From Winogradskyella psychrotolerans RS-3 (GTDB lineage Bacteria; Bacteroidota; Bacteroidia; Flavobacteriales; Flavobacteriaceae), in NCBI RefSeq assembly GCF_000427335.1, contig NZ_ATMR01000042.1, forward strand, positions 49,661 to 113,660: a stretch of 64,000 nt of DNA, in the 5' to 3' direction. Positions 17,861-24,979 of this stretch are shown here, piece by piece (the first letter of the stretch is position 1; each line of letters starts with the position of its first letter). A program made the position numbers and the translations under genes. Below the pieces are notes generated by a model. The model was given only the letters and a program-made list of their open reading frames with translations, was not told where the DNA came from and ran no database searches.

Positions 17861-18949
17861 TTAAGATAGGATGCGTGAAACTAATTTCTGTTTCGCGGCT
17901 TCATCATCCCCACACAACCACTGTATCACATTGTCTTCCCAAATGGCATCACATTCGGTTTCCGTTATAATCTTTCTGTCTACGGCTAAGTCTAATATTT
18001 TTCCAGGATAAGACGATTGCTTTTCACTCTCCATTTCTCCAAGTGGGTAAGGATCATCTAATCCCATTAAGACTTGTTTAGAGCCTTGATTTCTAATTAA
18101 TAGTTCTAGGCCACCTGTGTCGTGTACAAGTGTGTCAAAGAATATGTTTTTATGACCAACCGCTTTTCTTGGATGGCTTTTTCCTTCAAATAAATCTGGA
18201 CGACCATCAAAACCTTGAATACGTCTTCCTAAGTTTATTTGTGCCAATTGTCCTCCATGTGCAAAGCAAGTTCGCATATTAGGATATTTGTCTTGGTACC
18301 CATTTAAAGTTAAGAAATGATATGCATCAGCACATTGTGCTAACATCCAAATTAAGTGAAATCTCCAAGACGTGTTTTCTAGTTTTATAAATTTTTCTCC
18401 ATCGTAAGGATGAATTTCAACAGCAAGATTGTATTTATTTGCTAATTCGAAAATAGGCTCGTTTTCCTCATCAAAAATACAACGCCATGTTCCAATAGTA
18501 TCCATATAATGGGTAGGTAAACATAAAAGTTGTAATCCTAAAACTTCTACACAACGCTCAATTTCCCAACATGCTCCTCTAACAAACCCAGGATGAACAA
18601 CAAATCCACAGGTAAATTTACTCGGGTGATTATGTTGAATTTTGGCATTAAAATCATTCTGAAAACGTAAGGCTTGTTTCATCTCCTCAACACGTAATCC
18701 GTTTCCGTAAAGTTGAGATAGATTTAAAACAACCGCATGGTCAATATTAAAACGCTCCATCCATGCTAACTTTTCATTTAGGAAAAAACTAGAATCTGTA
18801 ATTGGACGATTCCAATCTTTTTGAAGCATGAATTTGCGGTCTTTATCCACCCAAAAAATCCCTTTATCTTGCATAAATTGAGGGATTTCCTCTGGATAAG
18901 GAAGTAAATGTGAGTGGCCGTTTATTCTAAGTTTACGTTTGTTTGTCAT
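17861..18949 (-). CDS. 2-amino-3-carboxymuconate-6-semialdehyde decarboxylase (ACMSD) family amidohydrolase
   Basis: Decarboxylates 2-amino-3-carboxymuconate semialdehyde to 2-aminomuconate semialdehyde, steering kynurenine carbon away from quinolinate and NAD. The 362-residue protein has the zinc-ligand start NGHSHLLP (H12, H14), and further likely ligands in AVEIHPYDG and TCFAHGGQ. The terminal aspartate is in LMGLDDPYPLGE, where the DDPYPLGE block is typical of ACMSD. It is the last kynurenine-pathway gene in the leftward run, separated from the dioxygenase by a 151-nt gap holding two short palindromes. The role is supported by the complete pathway next to it. Confidence 0.9.
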   Translation of the reverse strand: MTNKRKLRINGHSHLLPYPEEIPQFMQDKGIFWVDKDRKFMLQKDWNRPITDSSFFLNEKLAWMERFNIDHAVVLNLSQLYGNGLRVEEMKQALRFQNDFNAKIQHNHPSKFTCGFVVHPGFVRGACWEIERCVEVLGLQLLCLPTHYMDTIGTWRCIFDEENEPIFELANKYNLAVEIHPYDGEKFIKLENTSWRFHLIWMLAQCADAYHFLTLNGYQDKYPNMRTCFAHGGQLAQINLGRRIQGFDGRPDLFEGKSHPRKAVGHKNIFFDTLVHDTGGLELLIRNQGSKQVLMGLDDPYPLGEMESEKQSSYPGKILDLAVDRKIITETECDAIWEDNVIQWLCGDDEAAKQKLVSRILS

Positions 18950-18950
18950 A

Positions 18951-19010
18951 TGTCATGCTGAGCGCAGTCGAAGCATCTCGTTTTGTCATTCCTGCGAAAG
19001 CAGGAATCTT
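18951..19010. repeat. Two short palindromic repeats between ACMSD and dioxygenase genes
   Basis: At 18951-18980 lies a GAGCGCAGTCGAAGC element, of the same family as the arms around the GIY-YIG gene. At 18985-19008 lies a TTCCTGC-N4-GCAGGAA palindrome preceded by GTCA. The remaining gap to 19101 holds nothing I recognise. Confidence 0.7.
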
Positions 19011-19100
19011 ATTAATTGGAATTCAACTTATTATTGAACCCTTTAGTTAGTTCTGTTTTATGAATTTAGAGTTTTTCCTTTTCGGAAAATCATCCGACCT

Positions 19101-19637
19101 TTAATTATCGATCTTCACCTTTTCTGGTGGTTCCATTACCTCACCACAATTCGGACATTTACGTTTATCCTTGTCTCCATAATATTTGTCGAAGATTATA
19201 GGCATATCGGTTTCAATATTTTCAACAGTGAAATCTTCTTCGTACAATTTGGTAGTACAATTTTCACAGAACCAAAGTAATGCATCCTGAACACCTTTTT
19301 CTCTAGGATACTCAATAACCAAACCGACAGTATTAGCTCTACGCTGAGGAGAATGTGGAACTTTTGGTGGTAAAAGAAAAATCTCACCTTCTCTAATATG
19401 AATGTCTTTAGGTTCACCATCTTCAATGATTTTTAAAACCATATCTCCTTCAATTTGATGGAAAAACTCTGGTGTTTCATTATAGTGGTAATCTTTTCTA
19501 CTATTAGGTCCACCAACGACCATAACAATAAAATCACCATCCTTCCAAACCACTTTGTTACCAACAGGTGGTTTTAATAAATGACGGTTTTCATCAATCC
19601 ACGCTTTAAAATTAATGGGAGGATATATTTTACTCAT
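19101..19637 (-). CDS. 3-hydroxyanthranilate 3,4-dioxygenase
   Basis: Opens the ring of 3-hydroxyanthranilate with Fe(II) and O2 to give 2-amino-3-carboxymuconate semialdehyde. From MSKIYPPINF at 19637 the protein has 178 residues. The cupin iron ligands are H51, E57 (in YHYNETPEFFHQIEGD) and H95 (PPKVPHSPQR), with substrate arginines R47 and R99 in the family positions. A C-terminal rubredoxin-like site is present as CENC and CPNC. A longer start at 19658 adds seven residues and is less likely, since the MSKI start fits the family. It lies between SDR and ACMSD genes. Confidence 0.95.
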   Translation of the reverse strand: MSKIYPPINFKAWIDENRHLLKPPVGNKVVWKDGDFIVMVVGGPNSRKDYHYNETPEFFHQIEGDMVLKIIEDGEPKDIHIREGEIFLLPPKVPHSPQRRANTVGLVIEYPREKGVQDALLWFCENCTTKLYEEDFTVENIETDMPIIFDKYYGDKDKRKCPNCGEVMEPPEKVKIDN

Positions 19638-19653
19638 GGCTATGTTGTTTTTT

Positions 19654-19725
19654 GTCATTCCTGCGTAGGCAGGAATCTATGTTATTATTGCTTTTATTTT
19701 GGATTCCTGCGTTCGCAGGAATGAC
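19654..19725. repeat. Opposed pair of TTCCTGC palindromes
   Basis: Two copies of the TTCCTGC-N4-GCAGGAA element, at 19654-19677 (with 5' GTCA) and 19702-19725 (with 3' TGAC), face each other across 24 nt. This is the arrangement of paired REP sequences. They fill most of the gap between SDR and the dioxygenase, and could form a large hairpin in the transcript. Confidence 0.75.
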
Positions 19726-19736
19726 AAGTCATAAAG

Positions 19737-20519
19737 TTACAAAGATTTTGTTCTTCCGCCATCAACAGGAAGATTAATTCCGTTAATATAAGCAGCGCGT
19801 TCACTTGCTAAAAAAGTAATAGCATCTGCTAATTCTTCTGGTTTTGCGAAACGTTTGGCTGGTACGGCACTTTTCATAGCATTGGCTGCTTCTTCTTCAG
19901 TGTTACCCGTTTTAGCTGATTTGTTTTTAATGATTTCTGCTAAACGTTCTGTACCTGTGGCTCCTGGTAAAACATTATTCACTGTAATACCAAATTGCCC
20001 TAATTCATTGGCTAACGTTTTACTCCAGTTAGCCACTGCACCACGAATCGTATTACTCACTCCTAAACCATCTAAAGGTTGTTTTACAGAGGTTGAAATC
20101 ACGTTGATTACACGACCATAACCTTCAGATTTCATAAACGGAACAACCGTTTGAACTAATACATGATTACATTTTAAATGTTGCGTAAAAGCGGATTCAA
20201 ATTCGTCTACGTCTGCTGAAAAAACAGGACCTCCTTTTGGGCCGCCAGTATTATTTACTAAAATATGAAATCCATGATGTTTAGAAACATAGTCTGATAC
20301 TTTGGCTTTCAATTCCGTAGGGTTTGAGAAATCAGCGACAATATAATCGTGTTGTCTTTGTTGAGGTAACTCGGCTAATGTAGCTTTTAATTTATCTTCA
20401 TTTCTAGCAATTAAGGTTACTTGTACTCCTTCTGCTGCTAAAGCTAGTGCTGTTGCTTTTCCTATTCCTGCTGTGCTTCCGCAAACTAGTGCGTATTTGT
20501 TGTTTAATTGTAAATCCAT
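19737..20519 (-). CDS. SDR family protein with atypical active site
   Basis: A 260-residue short-chain dehydrogenase/reductase fold protein. The cofactor loop is CGSTAGIGKATA (about 14-25), and NNTGGPKGG and the C-terminal GGRTKSL are as in the family. The catalytic serine region is VINVISTSVK, but where Y-x-x-x-K is expected the sequence reads S-N-T-I-R, so tyrosine and lysine are replaced by serine and arginine. This known SDR subgroup may use another mechanism or may not reduce at all. It lies between aldehyde dehydrogenase and dioxygenase genes, so a role in aminomuconate metabolism is likely but unproven. Confidence 0.8.
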   Translation of the reverse strand: MDLQLNNKYALVCGSTAGIGKATALALAAEGVQVTLIARNEDKLKATLAELPQQRQHDYIVADFSNPTELKAKVSDYVSKHHGFHILVNNTGGPKGGPVFSADVDEFESAFTQHLKCNHVLVQTVVPFMKSEGYGRVINVISTSVKQPLDGLGVSNTIRGAVANWSKTLANELGQFGITVNNVLPGATGTERLAEIIKNKSAKTGNTEEEAANAMKSAVPAKRFAKPEELADAITFLASERAAYINGINLPVDGGRTKSL

Positions 20520-20530
20520 AATATTTTGTC

Positions 20531-20554
20531 TGGTCGAGCGCAGTCGAGACCTGC
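20531..20554. repeat. Palindromic repeat arm downstream of the GIY-YIG gene
   Basis: Contains GGTCGAGCGCAGTCGAGACC, itself an imperfect palindrome. It is inverted relative to the copy at 20878-20903 and directly abuts the stop of the GIY-YIG gene. Confidence 0.8.
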
Positions 20555-20872
20555 CTAGTTTTTGGGATTATAATTTGAGTGTGTTGCATTTCTGCATTCA
20601 GATAGAATTTGTAACAAATCATAATCTCCTTTAGCTAAAGCATATTTTTTCTTTGCACTCCATTTTTTTATTTTCTTTTCAAAGAATATTGCTTGTTCAA
20701 TATCGTTAAATTCTTGATGAAATATTAATTTTAAAGGTCTTCTTTTATATGTGAAACAATTTTTGTTTAATCCTTTTTGATGTTCTTCAAAACGTCTTGA
20801 AATGTTATTTGTTACTCCTGTATAAGTGAGGTTGTCTGAGCATTGTAATATGTAAACATAATAAGTTTTCAT
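20555..20872 (-). CDS. GIY-YIG nuclease family protein
   Basis: A 105-residue single-domain GIY-YIG protein of the UPF0213-like type. The family motifs appear as YYVYILQCSDN (in place of GIY) and LTYTGVTNNISRRFEEH (in place of YIG, with the catalytic arginine in the RR pair), and a glutamate in IFFEKKIKKWS. It interrupts the kynurenine run and is bounded by inverted copies of a GAGCGCAGTCGAG repeat, one touching its stop and the other starting 6 nt before its ATG. It therefore looks like an inserted cassette. Activity is inferred from motifs. Confidence 0.9.
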   Translation of the reverse strand: MKTYYVYILQCSDNLTYTGVTNNISRRFEEHQKGLNKNCFTYKRRPLKLIFHQEFNDIEQAIFFEKKIKKWSAKKKYALAKGDYDLLQILSECRNATHSNYNPKN

Positions 20873-20877
20873 AAGCT

Positions 20878-20903
20878 ACCTCTCGACTGCGCTCGAGGTG
20901 ACA
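20878..20903. repeat. Palindromic repeat arm upstream of the GIY-YIG gene
   Basis: Contains CTCGACTGCGCTCGAG followed by GTGACA; it is the inverted copy of the arm at 20531-20554. It lies in the 36-nt gap between aldehyde dehydrogenase and GIY-YIG genes. Confidence 0.8.
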
Positions 20904-20908
20904 TTTAA

Positions 20909-22348
20909 TTAATACTTTATACAAACATTCTTAGCTTCCGTGAAAAAACGCAAAGCTTCAAAGCCGCCTTCACGTCCAACGCCAGAAGCTTTTACGCCCC
21001 CAAAGGGTGTTCTTAAATCGCGCATCATCCAAGTATTTACCCAAACAATTCCTGCTTGCAGTTGGTGACTTAATTTCATGGTGCGTTTTAAATCATTGGT
21101 CCATAATGTCGCTGAAAGTCCGTATTTAACTTTGTTTGCCATTTCTAAAACCTCGTCTTCAGTATTAAAAGGCATAATGGTGACGACAGGTCCAAAAATT
21201 TCTTCTTGGTTCACTCTGCAGTTGTCATTAGGAACTTCAATAACCGTAGGTTCTAAATAATAACCGTTTTCATAACCTTTAACAGTAACTTCATTACCAC
21301 CACATAACACAGTTCCGTTTTCTTCTTTAGCGATTTCAATATATTCCTTTACTTTCTCTAAATGAGGTTTAGATACTAATGCTCCAATATTGGTATCTTC
21401 ATTCGAAGGATGTCCAACTTTTAATGCTTTCACTTTAGCGACAAAGTCGGTTTTAAATTTTTCATAAATAGAGGCTTCCACAAAAATGCGACTGCCACAT
21501 AAACAAATTTGCCCTTGATTAGCAAAAGAAGAACGAACCGTTGTATTCAGCATGTCTTCATAATCACAATCTGCGAAAATGATATTTGGATTTTTTCCAC
21601 CTAATTCTAAGGATAGCTTTTTGAACATTGGTGCAGCGACTCTCGCAATATGCGCTCCTGTTGCTGTACCACCTGTAAATGAAATGGCTTTAATATCTGG
21701 ATGTTCAATAATGGCTTGTCCTGTTGAGGTTCCTAAACCGTGAACAATATTTAACACGCCTTTTGGTAAACCTGCTTCATTACAAATTTCGCCTAATAAA
21801 TAAGCGGTCATTGGTGTGACTTCACTTGGTTTCGCAACCACACAATTTCCGGCTGCTAGAGCTGGTGCAATTTTCCAAGTAAACAAGTAGAGTGGAAGGT
21901 TCCAAGGTGAAATACAGCCCACAACACCAATAGGTTGACGCAGAGTGTAATTGATGGCGTTTTGTCCTACGGATTCATGACTTTCACTTGCAAATTGCGT
22001 GATGGCATTTCCAAAGAATCTAAAGTTACTTGCTGCTCTAGGAATATCAACTGCTTTTGCTAAACTAACAGGTTTACCATTGTCTTTACTTTCGGCTTCT
22101 GCAAAACGCTGTAAGTTGGCTTCTAGTAATTCTGAAATTTTAATTAAGATTCTACTTCGTTCTTCTAGCGTCGTTTTACTCCAAGTTAGAAAAGCAGATT
22201 TTGCTGCTTTGTATGCGCTTTCTACATCCTCTTTTGAAGAATTTGGAATTTGCCCATAAACCTCTCCATTGGAAGGGTTGTAATTGTCAATCCAATTGTT
22301 TTGAGCTGGATTATGGAAATTGCCGTTTATGTAGTTTTTTATGTTCAT
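20909..22348 (-). CDS. Aldehyde dehydrogenase, probably 2-aminomuconate semialdehyde dehydrogenase
   Basis: Oxidises aldehydes to acids with NAD(P)+. The 479-residue length and motifs fit the ALDH superfamily: SPWNLPLYLFTWKIAPALAAGN (cofactor and Asn), SFTGGTATG, the general base in LELGGKNPNI, and the catalytic cysteine in NQGQICLCGSRI. The C-terminal FGGVKASGVGREGG is as in betaine/hydroxymuconate semialdehyde types. The neighbours (ACMSD, HAAO, RidA) point to 2-aminomuconate semialdehyde as the substrate. The gene follows the RidA gene by 72 nt, with an inverted repeat in the gap. ALDH is certain; the substrate is inferred from context. Confidence 0.93.
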   Translation of the reverse strand: MNIKNYINGNFHNPAQNNWIDNYNPSNGEVYGQIPNSSKEDVESAYKAAKSAFLTWSKTTLEERSRILIKISELLEANLQRFAEAESKDNGKPVSLAKAVDIPRAASNFRFFGNAITQFASESHESVGQNAINYTLRQPIGVVGCISPWNLPLYLFTWKIAPALAAGNCVVAKPSEVTPMTAYLLGEICNEAGLPKGVLNIVHGLGTSTGQAIIEHPDIKAISFTGGTATGAHIARVAAPMFKKLSLELGGKNPNIIFADCDYEDMLNTTVRSSFANQGQICLCGSRIFVEASIYEKFKTDFVAKVKALKVGHPSNEDTNIGALVSKPHLEKVKEYIEIAKEENGTVLCGGNEVTVKGYENGYYLEPTVIEVPNDNCRVNQEEIFGPVVTIMPFNTEDEVLEMANKVKYGLSATLWTNDLKRTMKLSHQLQAGIVWVNTWMMRDLRTPFGGVKASGVGREGGFEALRFFTEAKNVCIKY

Positions 22349-22362
22349 GTGGTTTCAGATAA

Positions 22363-22413
22363 AAGAACCAAGATAATAGAGTCAAGATTTATAAGTCTAC
22401 AATTCTTGGTTCT
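22363..22413. repeat. Inverted repeat between RidA and aldehyde dehydrogenase genes
   Basis: Arms AGAACCAAGA (22364-22373) and TCTTGGTTCT (22404-22413) are perfect complements, with a 30-nt partly complementary centre. It could form a hairpin in the transcript. There is no T-tract in the direction of the operon, so it is not a clear terminator. Confidence 0.5.
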
Positions 22414-22420
22414 AGGTTCT

Positions 22421-22858
22421 TTAATCTTTTTTCTTATAAGCCATAACCTTAATTTCAACCACCAAATCAGGATGTGGTAATTGATGCACAGCAACTGTTG
22501 TTCTAGTTGGTCCTGTTTCTTTTTGGAAGAACTCTGCGTAGGCTTTGTTGTAATCGGCAAAGTCATTCATGTTGACTAAAAATGAGGTAACATCCACCAC
22601 ATCTTTTAAGCTCGCCCCAACTTTTTGAAGATTTTTATCGATGTTTTTTAAAACTTCTTGGGTTTGGGTATAGGCATTGAGGCGTTTTGTTCCCATGTCG
22701 TCTATAATATCGACGCCTGCAATGGTGTTATCTGGCCGACGAGAACTTGTGCCTGATACGAAAATAAAATCGCCTACTTGTTTTACATGTGGATAGGCTC
22801 CTCTTGGTGTTACTCCTGTTCCTGCAGAAGCAGGAATCTTATTGTCCTTATTACTCAT
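22421..22858 (-). CDS. RidA family deaminase, probably 2-aminomuconate deaminase
   Basis: A 145-residue RidA/YjgF-type protein. In this pathway the homologue hydrolyses 2-aminomuconate to 4-oxalocrotonate and ammonia. Features: [26 protein letters not shown] at the start, with the GTSSRRP motif, and [24 protein letters not shown] at the end with the conserved R and E. Unusually, residues 8-14 (IPASAGT) are read from a TTCCTGC-N4-GCAGGAA palindrome of the same type found in nearby gaps, so part of the N-terminus is repeat-derived. It lies between kmo and the aldehyde dehydrogenase gene. Confidence 0.9.
   Translation of the reverse strand: MSNKDNKIPASAGTGVTPRGAYPHVKQVGDFIFVSGTSSRRPDNTIAGVDIIDDMGTKRLNAYTQTQEVLKNIDKNLQKVGASLKDVVDVTSFLVNMNDFADYNKAYAEFFQKETGPTRTTVAVHQLPHPDLVVEIKVMAYKKKD
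22813..22840. repeat. TTCCTGC palindrome inside the RidA coding region
   Basis: TTCCTGC (22819-22825) and GCAGGAA (22830-22836) flank four bases. It is the same palindrome as at 18985, 19654, 19702 and 61784, here in frame near the start of the RidA gene. Confidence 0.75.
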
Positions 22859-22870
22859 AACTTAAATCTT

Positions 22871-22914
22871 ATCGTCATTGCGAAGCAAATCTATTCATTT
22901 GCTGTGGCAATCTG
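22871..22914. repeat. Interrupted palindrome in the kmo-RidA gap
   Basis: ATTGCGAAGCAAAT and ATTTGCTGTGGCAAT pair in two blocks (ATTGC/GCAAT and GCAAAT/ATTTGC). The CATTGCGAAGCAA type is a repeat different from the TTCCTGC one. It lies just upstream of the RidA start. Confidence 0.6.
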
Positions 22915-22931
22915 TTTTTCTTTGTTTATAC

Positions 22932-23146
22932 GTTCATTTTGTCTTGATACAAATTGCGAAGCACATCATGAGCTCCATAAAATAAGTATCTGCGAATAAA
23001 CGAACCAAAAATCACGATCAATCTGAGGAAATTACTTCGGAACATTCGCTTTCAGAATTCCGTGCTTGAAGCTTCGCTTCGCATCTACATTCCTTCGCTC
23101 ATTATTTCTACAGATTGATGTTCAATTCTTTGAATTGATTTGGGAC
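22932..23146. repeat. Long dispersed repeat, copy A (downstream of kmo)
   Basis: Begins GTTCATTTTGTCTTGATAC and ends TTGAATTGATTTGGGAC. It matches copy B at 24725-24895 in the same orientation over most of its length, including CAATCTGAGGAAAT, GCTTGAAGCTTCGCTTCGCA and CAGATTGATGTTCAATTC. Copy A carries about 46 extra bases after GATACAAA. No coding frame is evident. With the tandem repeat beside it, it accounts for most of the 421-nt gap between kmo and RidA genes. Confidence 0.8.
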
Positions 23147-23195
23147 ATTCTTATTTACTAATTATTGTTTTCAATCCCAAGTTTTTAATTTTTTG

Positions 23196-23279
23196 CTAAC
23201 AACTAACAACTAACAACTAACAACTAACAACTAACAACTAACAACTAACAACTAACAACTAACAACTAACAACTAACAG
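23196..23279. repeat. Heptanucleotide tandem repeat (CTAACAA)n
   Basis: About 11.7 head-to-tail copies of CTAACAA without mismatches, ending in a variant unit that runs into the stop codon of kmo. Such a perfect array can slip and change copy number. Confidence 0.95.
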
Positions 23280-24680
23280 CTAATGCAATCCCGCAATCCG
23301 ATCATCTTCTAAAATCGCTTCCGTTTCTACGTTTACTTTTTCTAAAATGTCTTTTAAATCATCATCGGATGACATAATGTTATCCGTTAACATATTTAAA
23401 ATAGCCTTGTCTTGTGCTCGTCCTTTTAACATGGCTTCTCTATAACCAATGTCTTCGTTAAAGGTAACCAAACTATATTTTGATGAATACGCACTAGGAA
23501 ATTCTTTTTCTAAAGCCATTTCAATTTTTCGTTTTTCTTGAAATATTGGATTCGCAACATGACCTTTCATTTCATGGAAATTGTCAATAGCTAAATCGGC
23601 AATGGCATCTGTATCTTTCTTCCTGTTTTTCTCGTAAGCTTCAAATGTAGCTTCCCAATTGTCAAGATTTTGGTCTAGTACTTTATCAAATTCAACGACA
23701 TCTTCAAACGAAGCATTCATACCTTGACCATAAAATGGCACTATAGCATGTGCTGAATCTCCCATTAATAAGGTGTTGCCTTTATAATGCCAAGGGGAAC
23801 ATTTTACGGTTCCTAAAGCGGCTGTTGGATTTTCGAAAAAATCATCCACCAAATTCGGCATGATTTCCAAAGCATCTGGGAATTCTTTTTGGAAGAATTC
23901 CGTTACGATTTCTGGTGTGGTTAAATTATTAAAATTGTATTCGCCTTCGCTGTAACTTAAAAATAAAGTGACTGTAAAACTACCGTCTAAATTTGGCAAA
24001 GCGATAAGCATAAAGCTACTTCTTGGCCAAATGTGTAAAGCGTTTTTATAGGTTTTGTAACCACCATCTTCTTTTGGTAAAAAGGTTAGTTCCTTATAAC
24101 CGTGACTTAAATACTCTTGCGAAAAACTGAAAAGGAATTTATGACTTAAATAATAGCTTTTTCGTAATGCAGAGCCAGCTCCATCTGTGGCGATAATGCA
24201 ATCTGCATCTTCAATAAACTCATCTTTAGAATTGTAATCTTGAAATGTCGCAGTGGTTTTTTCGAAATCTACAGAGTTACATTTCTTGTTGAAATGAATG
24301 GTGACATTGTCGTGCTTTTCGGCTTCTGTTAAAAGTAAACCGTTGAGTTCACCTCTAGAAATGGAATTGATATATTCATAATCTCTTCCGCTGTAATTAG
24401 ATAAAAACGTATTGCCTTCTTTATCGTGAATCATTCTGCCATTCATAGGAATGCACAAAGCTTTCACTTTATCTTCAATACCAACGAGTTTCATGGCTTT
24501 GTTTCCACGATCAGAAAATGCTAAATTGATGGAGCGACCTGCAGAAATATCTGTGGTTCTTAAATCTGGACGCATTTCGTACACAGTGACGTTGTAGCCT
24601 CTTTGGCCTAGTCTTAATGCTAATAGGCTTCCGCAGAGTCCTGCTCCGATGATTAGTATGTTTTGTTGTTTGTTGCTCAT
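23280..24680 (-). CDS. kmo: Kynurenine 3-monooxygenase
   Basis: An FAD- and NADPH-dependent hydroxylase turning L-kynurenine into 3-hydroxykynurenine. The 466-residue protein has the FAD motif ILIIGAGLCGSLLALRL at residues 8-24, GRSINLAFSDRG near 48-59, DCIIATDGAGSALR, and the second FAD motif GDSAHAIVPFYGQGMNASFED near 310-330. All are typical of this family. A C-terminal helical extension is present, as in eukaryotic and flavobacterial enzymes. It is flanked on both sides by copies of a long dispersed repeat. The assignment is firm. Confidence 0.95.
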   Translation of the reverse strand: MSNKQQNILIIGAGLCGSLLALRLGQRGYNVTVYEMRPDLRTTDISAGRSINLAFSDRGNKAMKLVGIEDKVKALCIPMNGRMIHDKEGNTFLSNYSGRDYEYINSISRGELNGLLLTEAEKHDNVTIHFNKKCNSVDFEKTTATFQDYNSKDEFIEDADCIIATDGAGSALRKSYYLSHKFLFSFSQEYLSHGYKELTFLPKEDGGYKTYKNALHIWPRSSFMLIALPNLDGSFTVTLFLSYSEGEYNFNNLTTPEIVTEFFQKEFPDALEIMPNLVDDFFENPTAALGTVKCSPWHYKGNTLLMGDSAHAIVPFYGQGMNASFEDVVEFDKVLDQNLDNWEATFEAYEKNRKKDTDAIADLAIDNFHEMKGHVANPIFQEKRKIEMALEKEFPSAYSSKYSLVTFNEDIGYREAMLKGRAQDKAILNMLTDNIMSSDDDLKDILEKVNVETEAILEDDRIAGLH

Positions 24681-24724
24681 AAGTTTTTTTCAATCTGAAC
24701 TTGTATCAGAATTTTTTTAGTTCT

Positions 24725-24895
24725 GTTCATTTTGTCTTGATACAAAACGAACCAAAAAATCACAATCAATCTGAGGAAATCCCTTCGGAACATTTGCTTT
24801 CAAAGGTTCATGCTTGAAGCTTCGCTTCGCAGTTCCACTTTTTTGCTCTTTATTTCTGCAGATTGATGTTCAATTCTTTGAATTGATTTAGGACT
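24725..24895. repeat. Long dispersed repeat, copy B (upstream of kmo)
   Basis: Direct copy of the element at 22932-23146, without its 46-base insertion. It fills most of the 299-nt gap between kynU and kmo. It separates the two genes, so they may not share a transcript. Confidence 0.8.
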
Positions 24896-24979
24896 TGAAT
24901 ATTTAGTTAATAATTATTCAAACGGATTTTCGTTCCTTTCTAAATCTATATTCTCAACGGCATCTATATTATTAGAGAA

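Noticed and set aside
23196..23279. Possible CRISPR-like repeat array
   Set aside because: Units are seven bases, contiguous and without spacers, and no cas gene is present. It is a simple tandem repeat.
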